From assembly GCA_914767715.1 (NCBI GenBank), contig OU612067.1, positions 20,684,162-20,744,161 of the forward strand: 60,000 nt of DNA. The letters are read 5' to 3'. The translations under genes were made by a program, and so were the position numbers. The notes below the pieces were generated by a model. The model worked only from the letters and a program-made list of their open reading frames with translations, did not search any database and was not told the DNA's origin. Shown here piece by piece: positions 36,781 to 48,016 of this stretch. The stretch comes from Membranipora membranacea (taxonomy: Eukaryota > Bryozoa > Gymnolaemata > Cheilostomatida > Membraniporidae). Each line of letters begins with the position of its first letter. Positions within the stretch are counted from its first letter, which is position 1.

Positions 36781-37094
36781 GAATGAGGTCCGAGTTTGAG
36801 AGAATTCCGATGGATATTTAAATTTTTTACCCTGCGTTTGAAATGTTTTTTAATGACAAAAGTGGCCCTCGTTAAAAACGTCGCTGACGCCAAAATAAAA
36901 GGGGCAGCCCCAAACGGGTTTCAGTTCCAAAGTCAGCATGAAATTCCCCACGGTTTATAGTAGGTTAGGAGGAAATCTATTTTTTGAACCGGCCGTAAAA
37001 AAAGCAAACGGTCCCCTCTTTGTTACTTTTTTTAATTTTAAAGTCGCTCTCATTTCCGTTCTATTTATCGTAGGATCTTCATATTCTGGAATTT
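36781..37094 (+). repeat. Short monomer S8 (314 bp)
   Basis: Deletion plus GAAATG. First S unit with CCAAAATAAAAGG in place of CCAAACTAAAAGG, a variant kept by S units through S15. Confidence 0.92.
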
Positions 37095-38096
37095 GAATGA
37101 GGCCAATGAGGCCATCAACTGGTCCGAGTTTGAGAGAACTCCGATGGAGATTTAGATTTTTTACCCTGCGTTTGGCATGTTTTTTAATGACAAAAGTGGC
37201 CCTCGTTAAAAATGTCGCCGACGCCAAACTAAAAGGGGCAGCCCCAAACGGGTTTCAGTTCCAAAGTCAGCATGAAATTCCCCACGGTTTACAGTAGGTT
37301 AGGAGGAAATCTATTTTTTGAACTGGCCGTAAAAAAAGCAAAGGGTCCCCCCTTTGTTACTTTTTTTAATTTTAAAGTCGCTCTCATTTCCGTTCTATTT
37401 ATCGTAGGATCTTCATATTCTAGAATATGAATGAGGCCAATGAGGCCATCAACTGGTCCGAGTTTGAGAGAATTCCGATGGATATTTAAATTTTTTACCC
37501 TGCGTTTGGCATGTTTTTTAATGACAAAAGTGGCCCTCGTTAAAAATGTCGCTGACGCCAAACTAAAAGGGGCAGCCCCAAACGGGTTTCAGGTCCAAAG
37601 TCAGCATGAAATTCCCCACGGTTTACAGTAGGTTAGGAGGAAATCTATTTTTTGAACTGTCCGTAAAAAAAGCAAAGGGTCCCCCCTTTGTTACTTTTTT
37701 TAATTTTAAAGTCGCTCTCATTTCCGTTCTATTTATCGTAGGATCTTCATATTCTGGAATTTGAATGAGGCCAATGAGGCCTTCAACTGGTCTGAGTTTG
37801 AAAGAATTCCGATGTCTATTTAAATTTTTTACCCTGCGTTTGGCATGTTTTTTAATGACAAAAGTGGCCCTCGTTAAAAATGTCGCTGACGCTAAACTAA
37901 AAGGGGCAGCCCCAAACGGGTTTCAGTTCCAAGGTCAGCATGAAATTCCCCACGGTTTACAGTAGGATAGGAGGAAATCTATTTTTTGAACTGGCCGTAA
38001 AAAAAGCAAAGGGTCCCCCCTTTGCTACTTTTTTTAATTTTAAAGTCGCTCTCATTTCCGTTCTAATTATCGTAGGATCTTCATATTCTGGAATTT

Positions 38097-38410
38097 GAAT
38101 GAGGTCCGAGTTTGAGAGAATTCCGATGGATATTTAAATTTTTTACCCTGCGTTTGAAATGTTTTTTAATGACAAAAGTGGCCCTCGTTAAAAATGTCGC
38201 TGACGCCAAAATAAAAGGGGCAGCCCCAAACGGGTTTCAGTTCCAAAGTCAGCATGAAATTCCCCACGGTTTATGGTAGGTTAGGAGGAAATCTATTTTT
38301 TGAACTGGCCGTAAAAAAAGCAAACGGTCCCCTCTTTGTTACTTTTTTTAATTTTAAAGTCGCTCTCATTTCCGTTCTATTTATCGTAGGATCTTCATAT
38401 TCTGGAATTT
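38097..38410 (+). repeat. Short monomer S9 (314 bp)
   Basis: Deletion plus GAAATG and CCAAAATAAAAGG. Ends with GGTTTATGGTAGG. Confidence 0.92.
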
Positions 38411-40080
38411 GAATGAGGCCAATGAGGCCATCAACTGGTCCGAGTTTGAGAGAATTCCGATGGAGATTTAGATTTTTTACCCTGCGTTTGGCATGTTTTT
38501 TAATGACAAAAGTGGCCCTCGTTAAAAATGTCGCCGACGCCAAACTAAAAGGGGCAGCCCCAAACGGGTTTCAGTTCCAAAGTCAGCATGAAATTCCCCA
38601 CGGTTTACAGTAGGTTAGGAGGAAATCTATTTTTTGAACTGGCCGTAAAAAAAGCAAAGGGTCCCCCCTTTGTTACTTTTTTTAATTTTAAAGTCGCTCT
38701 CATTTCCGTTCTATTTATCGTAGGATCTTCATATTCTGGAATATGAATGAGGCCAATGAGGCCATCAACTGGTCCGAGTTTGAGAGAATTCCGATGGATA
38801 TTTAAATTTTTTACCCTGCGTTTGGCATGTTTTTTAATGACAAAAGTGGCCCTCGTTAAAAATGTCGCTGACGCCAAACTAAAAGGGGCAGCCCCAAACG
38901 AGTTTCAGGTCCAAAGTCAGCATGAAATTCCCCACGGTTTACAGTAGGTTAGGAGGAAATCTATTTTTTGAACTGTCCGTAAAAAAAGCAAAGGGTCCCC
39001 CCTTTGTTACTTTTTTTAATTTTAAAGTCGCTCTCATTTCCGTTCTATTTATCGTAGGATCTTCATATTCTGGAATTTGAATGAGGCCAATGAGGCCTTC
39101 AACTGGTCTGAGTTTGAAAGAATTCCGATGTCTATTTAAATTTTTTACCCTGCGTTTGGCATGTTTTTTAATGACAAAAGTGGCCCTCGTTAAAAATGTC
39201 GCTGACGCCAAACTAAAAGGGGCAGCCCCAAACGGGTTTCAGTTCCAAAGTCAGCATGAAATTCCCCACGGTTTACAGTAGGTTAGGAGGAAATCTATTT
39301 TTTGAACTGTCCGTAAAAAAAGCAAAGGGTCCCCCCTTTGTTACTTTTTTTAATTTTAAAGTCGCTCTCATTTCCGTTCTATTTATCGTAGGATCTTCAT
39401 ATTCTGGAATATGAATGAGGCCAATGAGGCCATCAACAGGTCCGAGTTTGAGAGAATTCCGATGGAGATTTAAATTTTTTACCCTGCGTTTGGCATGTTT
39501 TTTAATGACAAAAGTGGCCCTCGTTAAAAATGTCGCTGACGCCAAACTAAAAGGGGCAGCCCCAAACGGGTTTCAGGTCCAAAGTCAGCATGAAATTCCC
39601 CACGGTTTACAGTAGGTTAGGAGGAAATCTATTTTTTGAACTGTCCGTAAAAAAAGCAAAGGGTCCCCCCTTTGTTACTTTTTTTAATTTTAAAGTCGCT
39701 CTCATTTCCGTACTATTTATCGTAGGATCTTCATATTCTGGAATTTGAATGAGGCCGATGAGGCCATCAACTGGTCCGAGTTTGAAAGAATTCCGATGTC
39801 TATTTAAATTTTTTACCCTGCGTTTGGCATGTTTTTTAATGACAAAAGTGGCCCTCGTTAAAAATGTCGCTGACGCCAAACTAAAAGGGGCAGCCCCAAA
39901 CGGGTTTCAGTTCCAAGGTCAGCATGAAATTTTTCACGGTTTACAGTAGGTTAGGAGGAAATCTATTTTTTGAACTGGCCGTAAAAAAAGCAAAGGGTCC
40001 CCCCTTTGCTACTTTTTTTAATTTTAAAGTCGCTCTCATTTCCGTTCTATTTATCGTAGGATCTTCATATTCTGGAATTT

Positions 40081-40394
40081 GAATGAGGTCCGAGTTTGAG
40101 AGAATTCCGATGGATATTTAAATTTTTTACCCTGCGTTTGAAATGTTTTTTAATGACAAAAGTGGCCCTCGTTAAAAATGTCGCTGACGCCAAAATAAAA
40201 GGGGCAGCCCCAAACGGGTTTCAGTTCCAAAGTCAGCATGAAATTCCCCACGGTTTATAGTAGGTTAGGAGGAAATCTATTTTTTGAACTGGCCGTAAAA
40301 AAAGCAAAGGGTCCCCCCTTTGTTACTTTTTTTAATTTTAAAGTCGCTCTCATTTCCGTTCTATTTATCGTAGGATCTTCATATTCTGGAATTT
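40081..40394 (+). repeat. Short monomer S10 (314 bp)
   Basis: Deletion plus GAAATG and CCAAAATAAAAGG. It leads into the first L unit of the GTGACCC/CTAAGAGG class. Confidence 0.92.
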
Positions 40395-41396
40395 GAATGA
40401 GGCCAATGAGGCCATCAACTGGTCCGAGTTTGAAAGAATTCCGATGGCTATTTAAATTTTTTACCCTGCGTTTGGCATGTTTTTTAATGACAAAAGTGAC
40501 CCTCGTTAAAAATGTCGCTGACGCCAAACTAAGAGGGGCAGCCCCAAACGGGTTTCAGTTCCAAAATCAGCATGAAATTCCCCACGGTTTACAGTAGGTT
40601 AGGAGGAAATCTATTTTTTGACCTGGCCGTAAAAAAAGCAAAGGGTCCCCCCTTTGCCTCTTTTTTTAATTTTAAAGTCGCTCTCATTTCCGTTCTATTT
40701 ATCGTAGGATCTTCATATTCTGGAATTTGAATGAGGCCAATGAGGCCATCAACTGGTCCGAGTTTGAGAGAATTCCGATGGAGATTTAAATTTTTTACCC
40801 TGCGTTTGGCATGTTTTTTAATGACAAAAGTGGCCCTCGTTAAAAATGTCGCTGACGCCAAACTAAAAGGGGCAGCCCCAAACGGGTTTCAGGTCCAAAG
40901 TCAGCATGAAATTCCCCACGGTTTACAGTAGGTTAGGAGGAAATCTATTTTTTGAACTGTCCGTAAAAAAAGCAAAGGGTCCCCCCTTTGTTACTTTTTT
41001 TAATTTTAAAGTCGCTCTCATTTCCGTACTATTTATCGTAGGATCTTCATATTCTGGAATTTGAATGAGGCCAATGAGGCCATCAACTGGTCTGAGTTTG
41101 AAAGAATTCCGATGTCTATTTAAATTTTTTACCCTGCGTTTGGCATGTTTTTTAATGACAAAAGTGGCCCTCGTTAAAAATGTCGCTGACGCCAAACTAA
41201 AAGGGGCAGCCCCAAACGGGTTTCAGTTCCAAGGTCAGCATGAAATTTTTCACGGTTTACAGTAGGTTAGGAGGAAATCTATTTTTTGAACTGGCCGTAA
41301 AAAAAGCAAAGGGTCCCCCCTTTGCTACTTTTTTTAATTTTAAAGTCGCTCTCATTTCCGTTCTATTTATCGTAGGATCTTCATATTCTGGAATTT

Positions 41397-41710
41397 GAAT
41401 GAGGTCCGAGTTTGAGAGAATTCCGATGGATATTTAAATTTTTTACCCTGCGTTTGAAATGTTTTTTAATGACAAAAGTGGCCCTCGTTAAAAATGTCGC
41501 TAACGCCAAAATAAAAGGGGCAGCCCCAAACGGGTTTCAGTTCCAAAGTCAGCATGAAATTCCCCACGGTTTATAGTAGGTTAGGAGGAAATCTATTTTT
41601 TGAACTGGCCGTAAAAAAAGCAAAGGGTCCCCCCTTTGTTACTTTTTTTAATTTTAAAGTCGCTCTCATTTCCGTTCTATTTATCGTAGGATCTTCATAT
41701 TCTGGAATTT
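41397..41710 (+). repeat. Short monomer S11 (314 bp)
   Basis: Deletion plus GAAATG and CCAAAATAAAAGG. Private GTCGCTAACGCC. Opens the first S-L-R-I-C repeat. Confidence 0.92.
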
Positions 41711-43045
41711 GAATGAGGCCAATGAGGCCATCAACTGGTCCGAGTTTGAAAGAATTCCGATGGCTATTTAAATTTTTTACCCTGCGTTTGGCATGTTTTT
41801 TAATGACAAAAGTGACCCTCGTTAAAACTGTCGCTGACGCCAAACTAAGAGGGGCAGCCCCAAACGGGTTTCAGTTCCAAAATCAGCATGAAATTCCCCA
41901 CGGTTTACAGTAGGTTAGGAGGAAATCTATTTTTTGACCTGGCCGTAAAAAAAGCAAAGGGTCCCCCCTTTGCTACTTTTTTTAATTTTAAAGTCGCTCT
42001 CATTTCCGTTCTATTTATCGTAGGATCTTCATATTCTGGAATTTGAATGAGGCCAATGAGGCCATCAACTGGTCCGAGTTTGAGAGAATTCCGATGGAGA
42101 TTTAAATTTTTTACCCTGCGTTTGGCATGTTTTTTAATGACAAAAGTGGCCCTCGTTAAAAATGTCGCCGACGCCAAACTAAAAGGGGCAGCCCCAAACG
42201 GGTTTCAGTTCCAAAGTCAGCATGAAATTCCCCACGGTTTACAGTAGGTTAGCAGGAAATCTATTTTTTGAACTGGCCGTAAAAAAAGCAAAGGGTCCCC
42301 CCTTTGTTACTTTTTTTAATTTTAAAGTCGCTCTCATTTCCGTTCTATTTATCGTAGGATCTTCATATTCTGGAATATGAATGAGGCCAATGAGGCCATC
42401 AACTGGTCCGAGTTTGAGAGAATTCCGATGGATATTTAAATTTTTTACCCTGCGTTTGGCATGTTTTTTAATGACAAAAGTGGCCCTCGTTAAAAATGTC
42501 GCTGACGCCAAACTAAAAGGGGCAGCCCCAAACGGGTTTCACTTCCAAAGTCAGCATGAAATTCCCCACGGTTTACAGTAGGTTAGGAGGAAATCTATTT
42601 TTTGACCTGGCCATAAAAAAAGCAAAGGGTCCCCCCTTTGTTACTTTTTTTAATTTTAAAGTCGCTCTCATTTCCGTTTTATTTATCGTAGGATCTTCAT
42701 ATTCTGGAATTTGAATGAGGCCAATGAGGCCATCAACTGGTCTGAGTTTGAAAGAATTCCGATGTCTATTTAAATTTTTTACCCTGCGTTTGGCATGTTT
42801 TTTAACGACAAAAGTGGCCCTCGTTAAAAATGTCGCTGACGCTAAACTAAAAGGGGCAGCCCCAAACGGGTTTCAGTTCCAAGGTCAGCATGAAATTCCC
42901 CACGGTTTACAGTAGGTTAGGAGGAAATCTATTTTTTGAACTGGCCGTAAAAAAAGCAAAGGGTCCCCCCTTTGCTACTTTTTTAATTTTAAAGTCGCTC
43001 TCATTTCCGTTCTATTTATCGTAGGATCTTCATATTCTGGAATTT

Positions 43046-43359
43046 GAATGAGGTCCGAGTTTGAGAGAATTCCGATGGATATTTAAATTTTTTACCCTGC
43101 GCTTGAAATGTTTTTTAATGACAAAAGTGGCCCTCGTTAAAAATGTCGCTGACGCCAAAATAAAAGGGGCAGCCCCAAACGGGTTTCAGTTCCAAAGTCA
43201 GCATGAAATTCCCCACGGTTTATAGTAGGTTAGGAGGAAATCTATTTTTTGAACTGGCCGTAAAAAAAGCAAAGGGTCCCCCCTTTGTTACTTTTTTTAA
43301 TTTTAAAGTCGCTCTCATTTCCGTTCTATTTATCGTAGGATCATCATATTCTGGAATTT
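43046..43359 (+). repeat. Short monomer S12 (314 bp)
   Basis: Deletion plus GAAATG, here in GCGCTTGAAATG. CCAAAATAAAAGG is present. Opens the second S-L-R-I-C repeat. Confidence 0.92.
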
Positions 43360-44694
43360 GAATGAGGCCAATGAGGCCATCAACTGGTCCGAGTTTGAAA
43401 GAATTCCGATGGCTATTTAAATTGTTTACCCTGCGTTTGGCATGTTTTTTAATGACAAAAGTGACCCTCGTTAAAAATGTCGCTGACGCCAAACTAAGAG
43501 GGGCAGCCCCAAACGGGTTTCAGTTCCAAAGTCAGCATGAAATTCCCCACGGTTTACAGTAGGTTAGGAGGAAATCTATTTTTTGAACTGGCCGTAAAAA
43601 AAGCAAAGGGTCCCCCCTTTGTTACTTTTTTTAATTTTAAAGTCGCTCTCATTTCCGTTCTATTTATCGTAGGATCTTCATATTCTGGAATTTGAATGAG
43701 GCCAATGAGGCCATCAACTGGTCCGAGTTTGAGAGAATTCCGATGGAGATTTAAATTTTTTACCCTGCGTTTGGCATGTTTTTTAATGACAAAAGTGGCC
43801 CTCGTTAAAAATGTCGCCGACGCCAAACTAAAAGGGGCAGCCCCAAACGGGTTTCAGTTCCAAAGTCAGCATGAAATTCCCCACGGTTTACAGTAGGTTA
43901 GGAGGAAACCTATTTTTTGAACTGGCCGTAAAAAAAGCAAAGGGTCCCCCCTTTGTTACTTTTTTTAATTTTAAAGTCGCTCTCATTTCCGTTCTATTTA
44001 TCGTAGGATCTTCATATTCTGGAATATGAATGAGGCCAATGAGGCCATCAACTGGTCTGAGTTTGAGAGAATTCCAATGGATATTTAAATTTTTTACCCT
44101 GCGTTTGGCATGTTTTTTAATGACAAAAGTGGCCCTCGTTAAAAATGTCGCTGACGCCAAACTAAAAGGGGCAGCCCCAAACGGGTTTCAGGTCCAAAGT
44201 CAGCATGAAATTCCCCACGGTTTACAGTAGGTTAGGAGGAAATCTATTTTTTGAACTGTCCGTAAAAAAAGCAAAGGGTCCCCCCTTTGTTACTTTTTTT
44301 AATTTTAAAGTCGCTCTCATTTCCGTTCTATTAATCGTAGGATCTTCATATTCTGGAATTTGAATGAGGCCAATGAGGCCATCAACTGGTCTGAGTTTGA
44401 AAGAATTCCGATGTCTATTTAAATTTTTTACCCTGCGTTTGGCATGTTTTTTAATGACAAAAGTGGCCCTCGTTAAAAATGTCGCTGACGCTAAACTAAA
44501 AGGGGCAGCCCCAAACGGGTTTCAGTTCCAAGGTCAGCATGAAATTCCCCACGGTTTACAGCAGGTTAGGAGGAAATCTATTTTTGAACTGGCCGTAAAA
44601 AAAGCAAAGGATCCCCCCTTTGCTACTTTTTTTAATTTTAAAGTCGCTCTCATTTCCGTTCTATTTATCGTAGGATCTTCATATTCTGGAATTT

Positions 44695-45008
44695 GAATGA
44701 GGTCCGAGTTTGAGAGAATTCCGATGGATATTTAAATTTTTTACCCTGCGTTTGAAATGTTTTTTAATGACAAAAGTGGCCCTCGTTAAAAATGTCGCTG
44801 ACGCCAAAATAAAAGGGGCAGCCCCAAACGGGTTTCAGTTCCAAAGTCAGCATGAAATTCCCCACGGTTTATAGTAGGTTAGGAGGAAATCTATTTTTTG
44901 AACTGGCCGTAAAAAAAGCAAAGGGTCCCCCCTTTGTTACTTTTTTTAATTTTAAAGTCGCTCTCATTTCCGTTCTATTTATCGTAGGATCTTCATATTC
45001 TGGAATTT
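44695..45008 (+). repeat. Short monomer S13 (314 bp)
   Basis: Deletion plus GAAATG and CCAAAATAAAAGG. The preceding unit has one T fewer in CTATTTTTGAACTGG, which extends a forward reading frame up to the start of this unit. Confidence 0.92.
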
Positions 45009-47682
45009 GAATGAGGCCAATGAGGCCATCAACTGGTCCGAGTTTGAAAGAATTCCGATGGCTATTTAAATTTTTTACCCTGCGTTTGGCATGTTTTTTA
45101 ATGACAAAAGTGACCCTCGTTAAAAATGTCGCTGACGCCAAACTAAGAGGGGCAGCCCCAAACGGGTTTCAGTTCCAAAGTCAGCATGAAATTCCCCACG
45201 GTTTACAGTAGGTTAGGAGGAAATCTATTTTTTGAACTGGCCGTAAAAAAAGCAAAGGGTCCCCCCTTTGTTACTTTTTTTAATTTTAAAGTCGCTCTCA
45301 TTTCCGTTCTATTTATCGTAGGATCTTCATATTCTGGAATTTGAATGAGGCCAATGAGGCCATCAACTGGTCCGAGTTTGAGAGAATTCCGATGGAGATT
45401 TAAATTTTTTACCCTGCGTTTGGCATGTTTTTTAATGACAAAAGTGGCCCTCGTTAAAAATGTCGCCGACGCCAAACTAAAAGGGGCAGCCCCAAACGGG
45501 TTTCAGTTCCAAAGTCAGCATGAGAATTCCCCACGGTTTACAGTAGGTTAGGAGGAAATCTATTTTTTGAACTGGCCGTAAAAAAAGTAAAGGGTCCCCC
45601 CTTTGTTACTTTTTTTAATTTTAAAGTCGCTCTCATTTCCGTTCTATTTATCGTAGGATCTTCATATTCTGGAATATGAATGAGGCCAATGAGGCCATCA
45701 ACTGGTCCGAGTTTGAGAGAATTCCGATGGATATTTAAATTTTTTACCCTGCGTTTGGCATGTTTTTTAATGACAAAAGTGGCCCTCGTTAAAAATGTCG
45801 CTGACGCCAAACTAAAAGGGGCAGCCCCAAACGGGTTTCACTTCCAAAGTCAGCATGAAATTCCCCACGGTTTACAGTAGGTTAGGAGGAAATCTATTTT
45901 TTGAACTGGCCGTAAAAAAAACAAAGGGTCCCCCCTTTGTTACTTTTTTTAATTTTAAAGTCGCTCTCATTTCCGTTCTATTTATCGTAGGATCTTCATA
46001 TTCTGGAATATGAATGAGGCCAATGAGGCCATCAACTGGTCCGAGTTTGAGAGAATTCCGATGGATATTTAAATTTTTTACCCTGCGTTTGGCATGTTTT
46101 TTAATGACAAAAGTGGCCCTCGTTAAAAATGTCGCCGACGCCAAACTAAAAGGGGCAGCCCCAAACGGGTTTCAGTTCCAAAGTCAGCATGAAATTCCCC
46201 ACGGTTTATAGTAGGTTAGGAGGAAATCTATTTTTTGAACTGGCCGTAAAAAAAGCAAAGGGTCCCCCCTTTGTTACTTTTTTTAATTTTAAAGTCGCTC
46301 TCATTTCCGTTCTATTTATCGTAGGATCTTCATATTCTGGAATTTGAATGAGGCCAATGAGGCCATCAACTGGTCCGAGTTTGAAAGAATTCCGATGGCT
46401 ATTTAAATTTTTTACCCTGCGTTTGGCATGTTTTTTAATGACAAAAGTGACCCTCGTTAAAAATGTCGCTGACGCCAAACTAAGAGGGGCAGCCCCAAAC
46501 GGGTTTCAGTTCCAAAGTCAGCATGAAATTCCCCACGGTTTACAGTAGGTTAGGAGGAAATCTATTTTTTGAACTGGCCGTAAAAAAAGCAAAGGGTCCC
46601 CCCTTTGTTACTTTTTTTAATTTTAAAGTCGCTCTCATTTCCGTTCTATTTATCGTAGGATCTTCATATTCTGGAATTTGAATGAGGCCAATGAGGCCAT
46701 CAACTGGTCCGAGTTTGAGAGAATTCCGATGGAGATTTAAATTTTTTACCCTGCGTTTGGCATGTTTTTTAATGACAAAAGTGGCCCTCGTTAAAAATGT
46801 CGCCGACGCCAAACTAAAAGGGGCAGCCCCAAACGGGTTTCACTTCCAAAGTCAGCATGAGAATTCCCCACGGTTTACAGTAGGTTAGGAGGAAATCTAT
46901 TTTTTGAACTGGCCGTAAAAAAAGCAAAGGGTCCCCCCTTTGTTACTTTTTTTAATTTTAAAGTCGCTCTCATTTCCGTTCTATTTATCGTAGGATCTTC
47001 ATATTCTGGAATATGAATGAGGCCAATGAGGCCATCAACTGGTCCGAGTTTGAGAGAATTCCGATGGATATTTAAATTTTTTACCCTGCGTTTGGCATGT
47101 TTTTTAATGACAAAAGTGGCCCTCGTTAAAAATGTCGCTGACGCCAAACTAAAAGGGGCAGCCCCAAACGGGTTTCACTTCCAAAGTCAGCATGAAATTC
47201 CCCACGGTTTACAGTAGGTTAGGAGGAAATCTATTTTTTGAACTGGCCGTAAAAAAAGCAAAGAGTCCCCCCTTTGTTACTTTTTTTAATTTTAAAGTCG
47301 CTCTCATTTCCGTTCTATTTATCGTAGGATCTTCATATTCTGGAATATGAATGAGGCCAATGAGGCCATCAACTGGTCCGAGTTTGAGAGAATTCCGATG
47401 GATATTTAAATTTTTTACCCTGCGTTTGGCATGTTTTTTAATGACAAAAGTGGCCCTCGTTAAAAATGTCGCTGACGCCAAACTAAAAGGGGCAGCCCCA
47501 AACGGGTTTCAGTTCCAAAGTCAGCATGAAATTCCCCACGGTTTATAGTAGGTTAGGAGGAAATCTATTTTTTGAACTGGCCGTAAAAAAAGCAAAGGGT
47601 CCCCCCTTTGTTACTTTTTTTAATTTTAAAGTCGCTCTCATTTCCGTTCTATTTATCGTAGGATCTTCATATTCTGGAATTT
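45009..47682 (+). repeat. Tandem L-R-I-I four-unit repeats, period 1,337 bp
   Basis: Units 45009-46012 and 46346-47349 repeat the order L-R-I-I with position-specific markers: GTGACCC and CTAAGAGG in L; CGCCGAC and CATGAGAATTCC in R; ATATGAATG and TTTCACTTCC in the first I; ATATGAATG and the end marker GGTTTATAGTAGG in the second I. A third, altered round starts at 47683 and another copy is at 51983-53319, also 1,337 bp. The extra base over 4 x 334 is the inserted G in GAGAATTCC. Confidence 0.85.
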
Positions 47683-48016
47683 GAATGAGGCCAATGATGC
47701 CATCAACTGGTCCGAGTTTGAAAGAATTCCGATGGCTATTTAAATTTTTTACCCTGCGTTTGGCATGTTTTTTAATGACAAAAGTGACCCTCGTTAAAAA
47801 TGTCGCTGACGCCAAACTAAGAGGGGCAGCCCCAAACGGGTTTCAGTTCCAAAGTCAGCATGAAATTCCCCACGGTTTACAGTAGGTTAGGAGGAAATCT
47901 ATTTTTTGACCTGGCCGTAAAAAAAGCAAAGGGTCCCCCCTTTGCTACTTTTTTTAATTTTAAAGTCGCTCTCATTTCCGTTCTATTTATCGTAGGATCT
48001 TCATATTCTGGAATTT

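Larger units (their letters stand above)
36781..39412 (+). repeat. Two tandem four-unit repeats S-R-I-C, period 1,316 bp
   Basis: The copy from 36781 and the copy from 38097 share CCAAAATAAAAGG, AAACGGTCCCCTC (a stem-disrupting hairpin variant), GGAGATTTAGATTT, CGCCGACGCC, the ATATGAATG I unit, TTTCAGGTCC, GAACTGTCCG and GGCCTTCAACTGGTCTGAG. The second copy is followed by an additional R-C pair (39413, 39747) before the next S, making a six-unit version. Confidence 0.83.
34151..41396 (+). repeat. Array block 7: start of the short-unit-phased higher-order domain
   Basis: S units now recur every 4 to 6 monomers. Order: S 34151, I 34464, C 34798, L 35132; S 35466, I 35779, L 36113, L 36447; S 36781, R 37095, I 37429, C 37763; S 38097, R 38411, I 38745, C 39079, R 39413, C 39747; S 40081, L 40395, R 40729, C 41063. 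S-to-S distances are 1315, 1315, 1316, 1984 and 1316 bp, matching three or five full units plus one short unit. R units (GATGGAGATTT) first appear at 37095, and the I units at 37429 and 38745 open with GGAATATGAATG. Confidence 0.92.
41397..44694 (+). repeat. Two tandem five-unit higher-order repeats S-L-R-I-C (about 1,649 bp each)
   Basis: Copy 1: S 41397, L 41711, R 42045, I 42379, C 42713. Copy 2: S 43046, L 43360, R 43694, I 44028, C 44362. The next block starts again with S 44695 then L-R-I. Each position keeps its own markers. S has GGTCCGAG directly after GAATGA and also GAAATG. L has GTGACCC and CTAAGAGG. R has GAGATTT and CGCCGAC. I opens with ATATGAATG. C has GGTCTGAG, GATGTCTATTT and GACGCTAAAC. 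Matching positions are more alike than neighbours, the definition of a higher-order repeat. Confidence 0.88.

Noticed and set aside
37007-37024. Compensatory hairpin change in CAAACGGTCCCCTCTTTG (also near 38323)
   Set aside because: The two changes do not restore pairing: one position becomes C opposite C and another G opposite T, so the stem is weakened.
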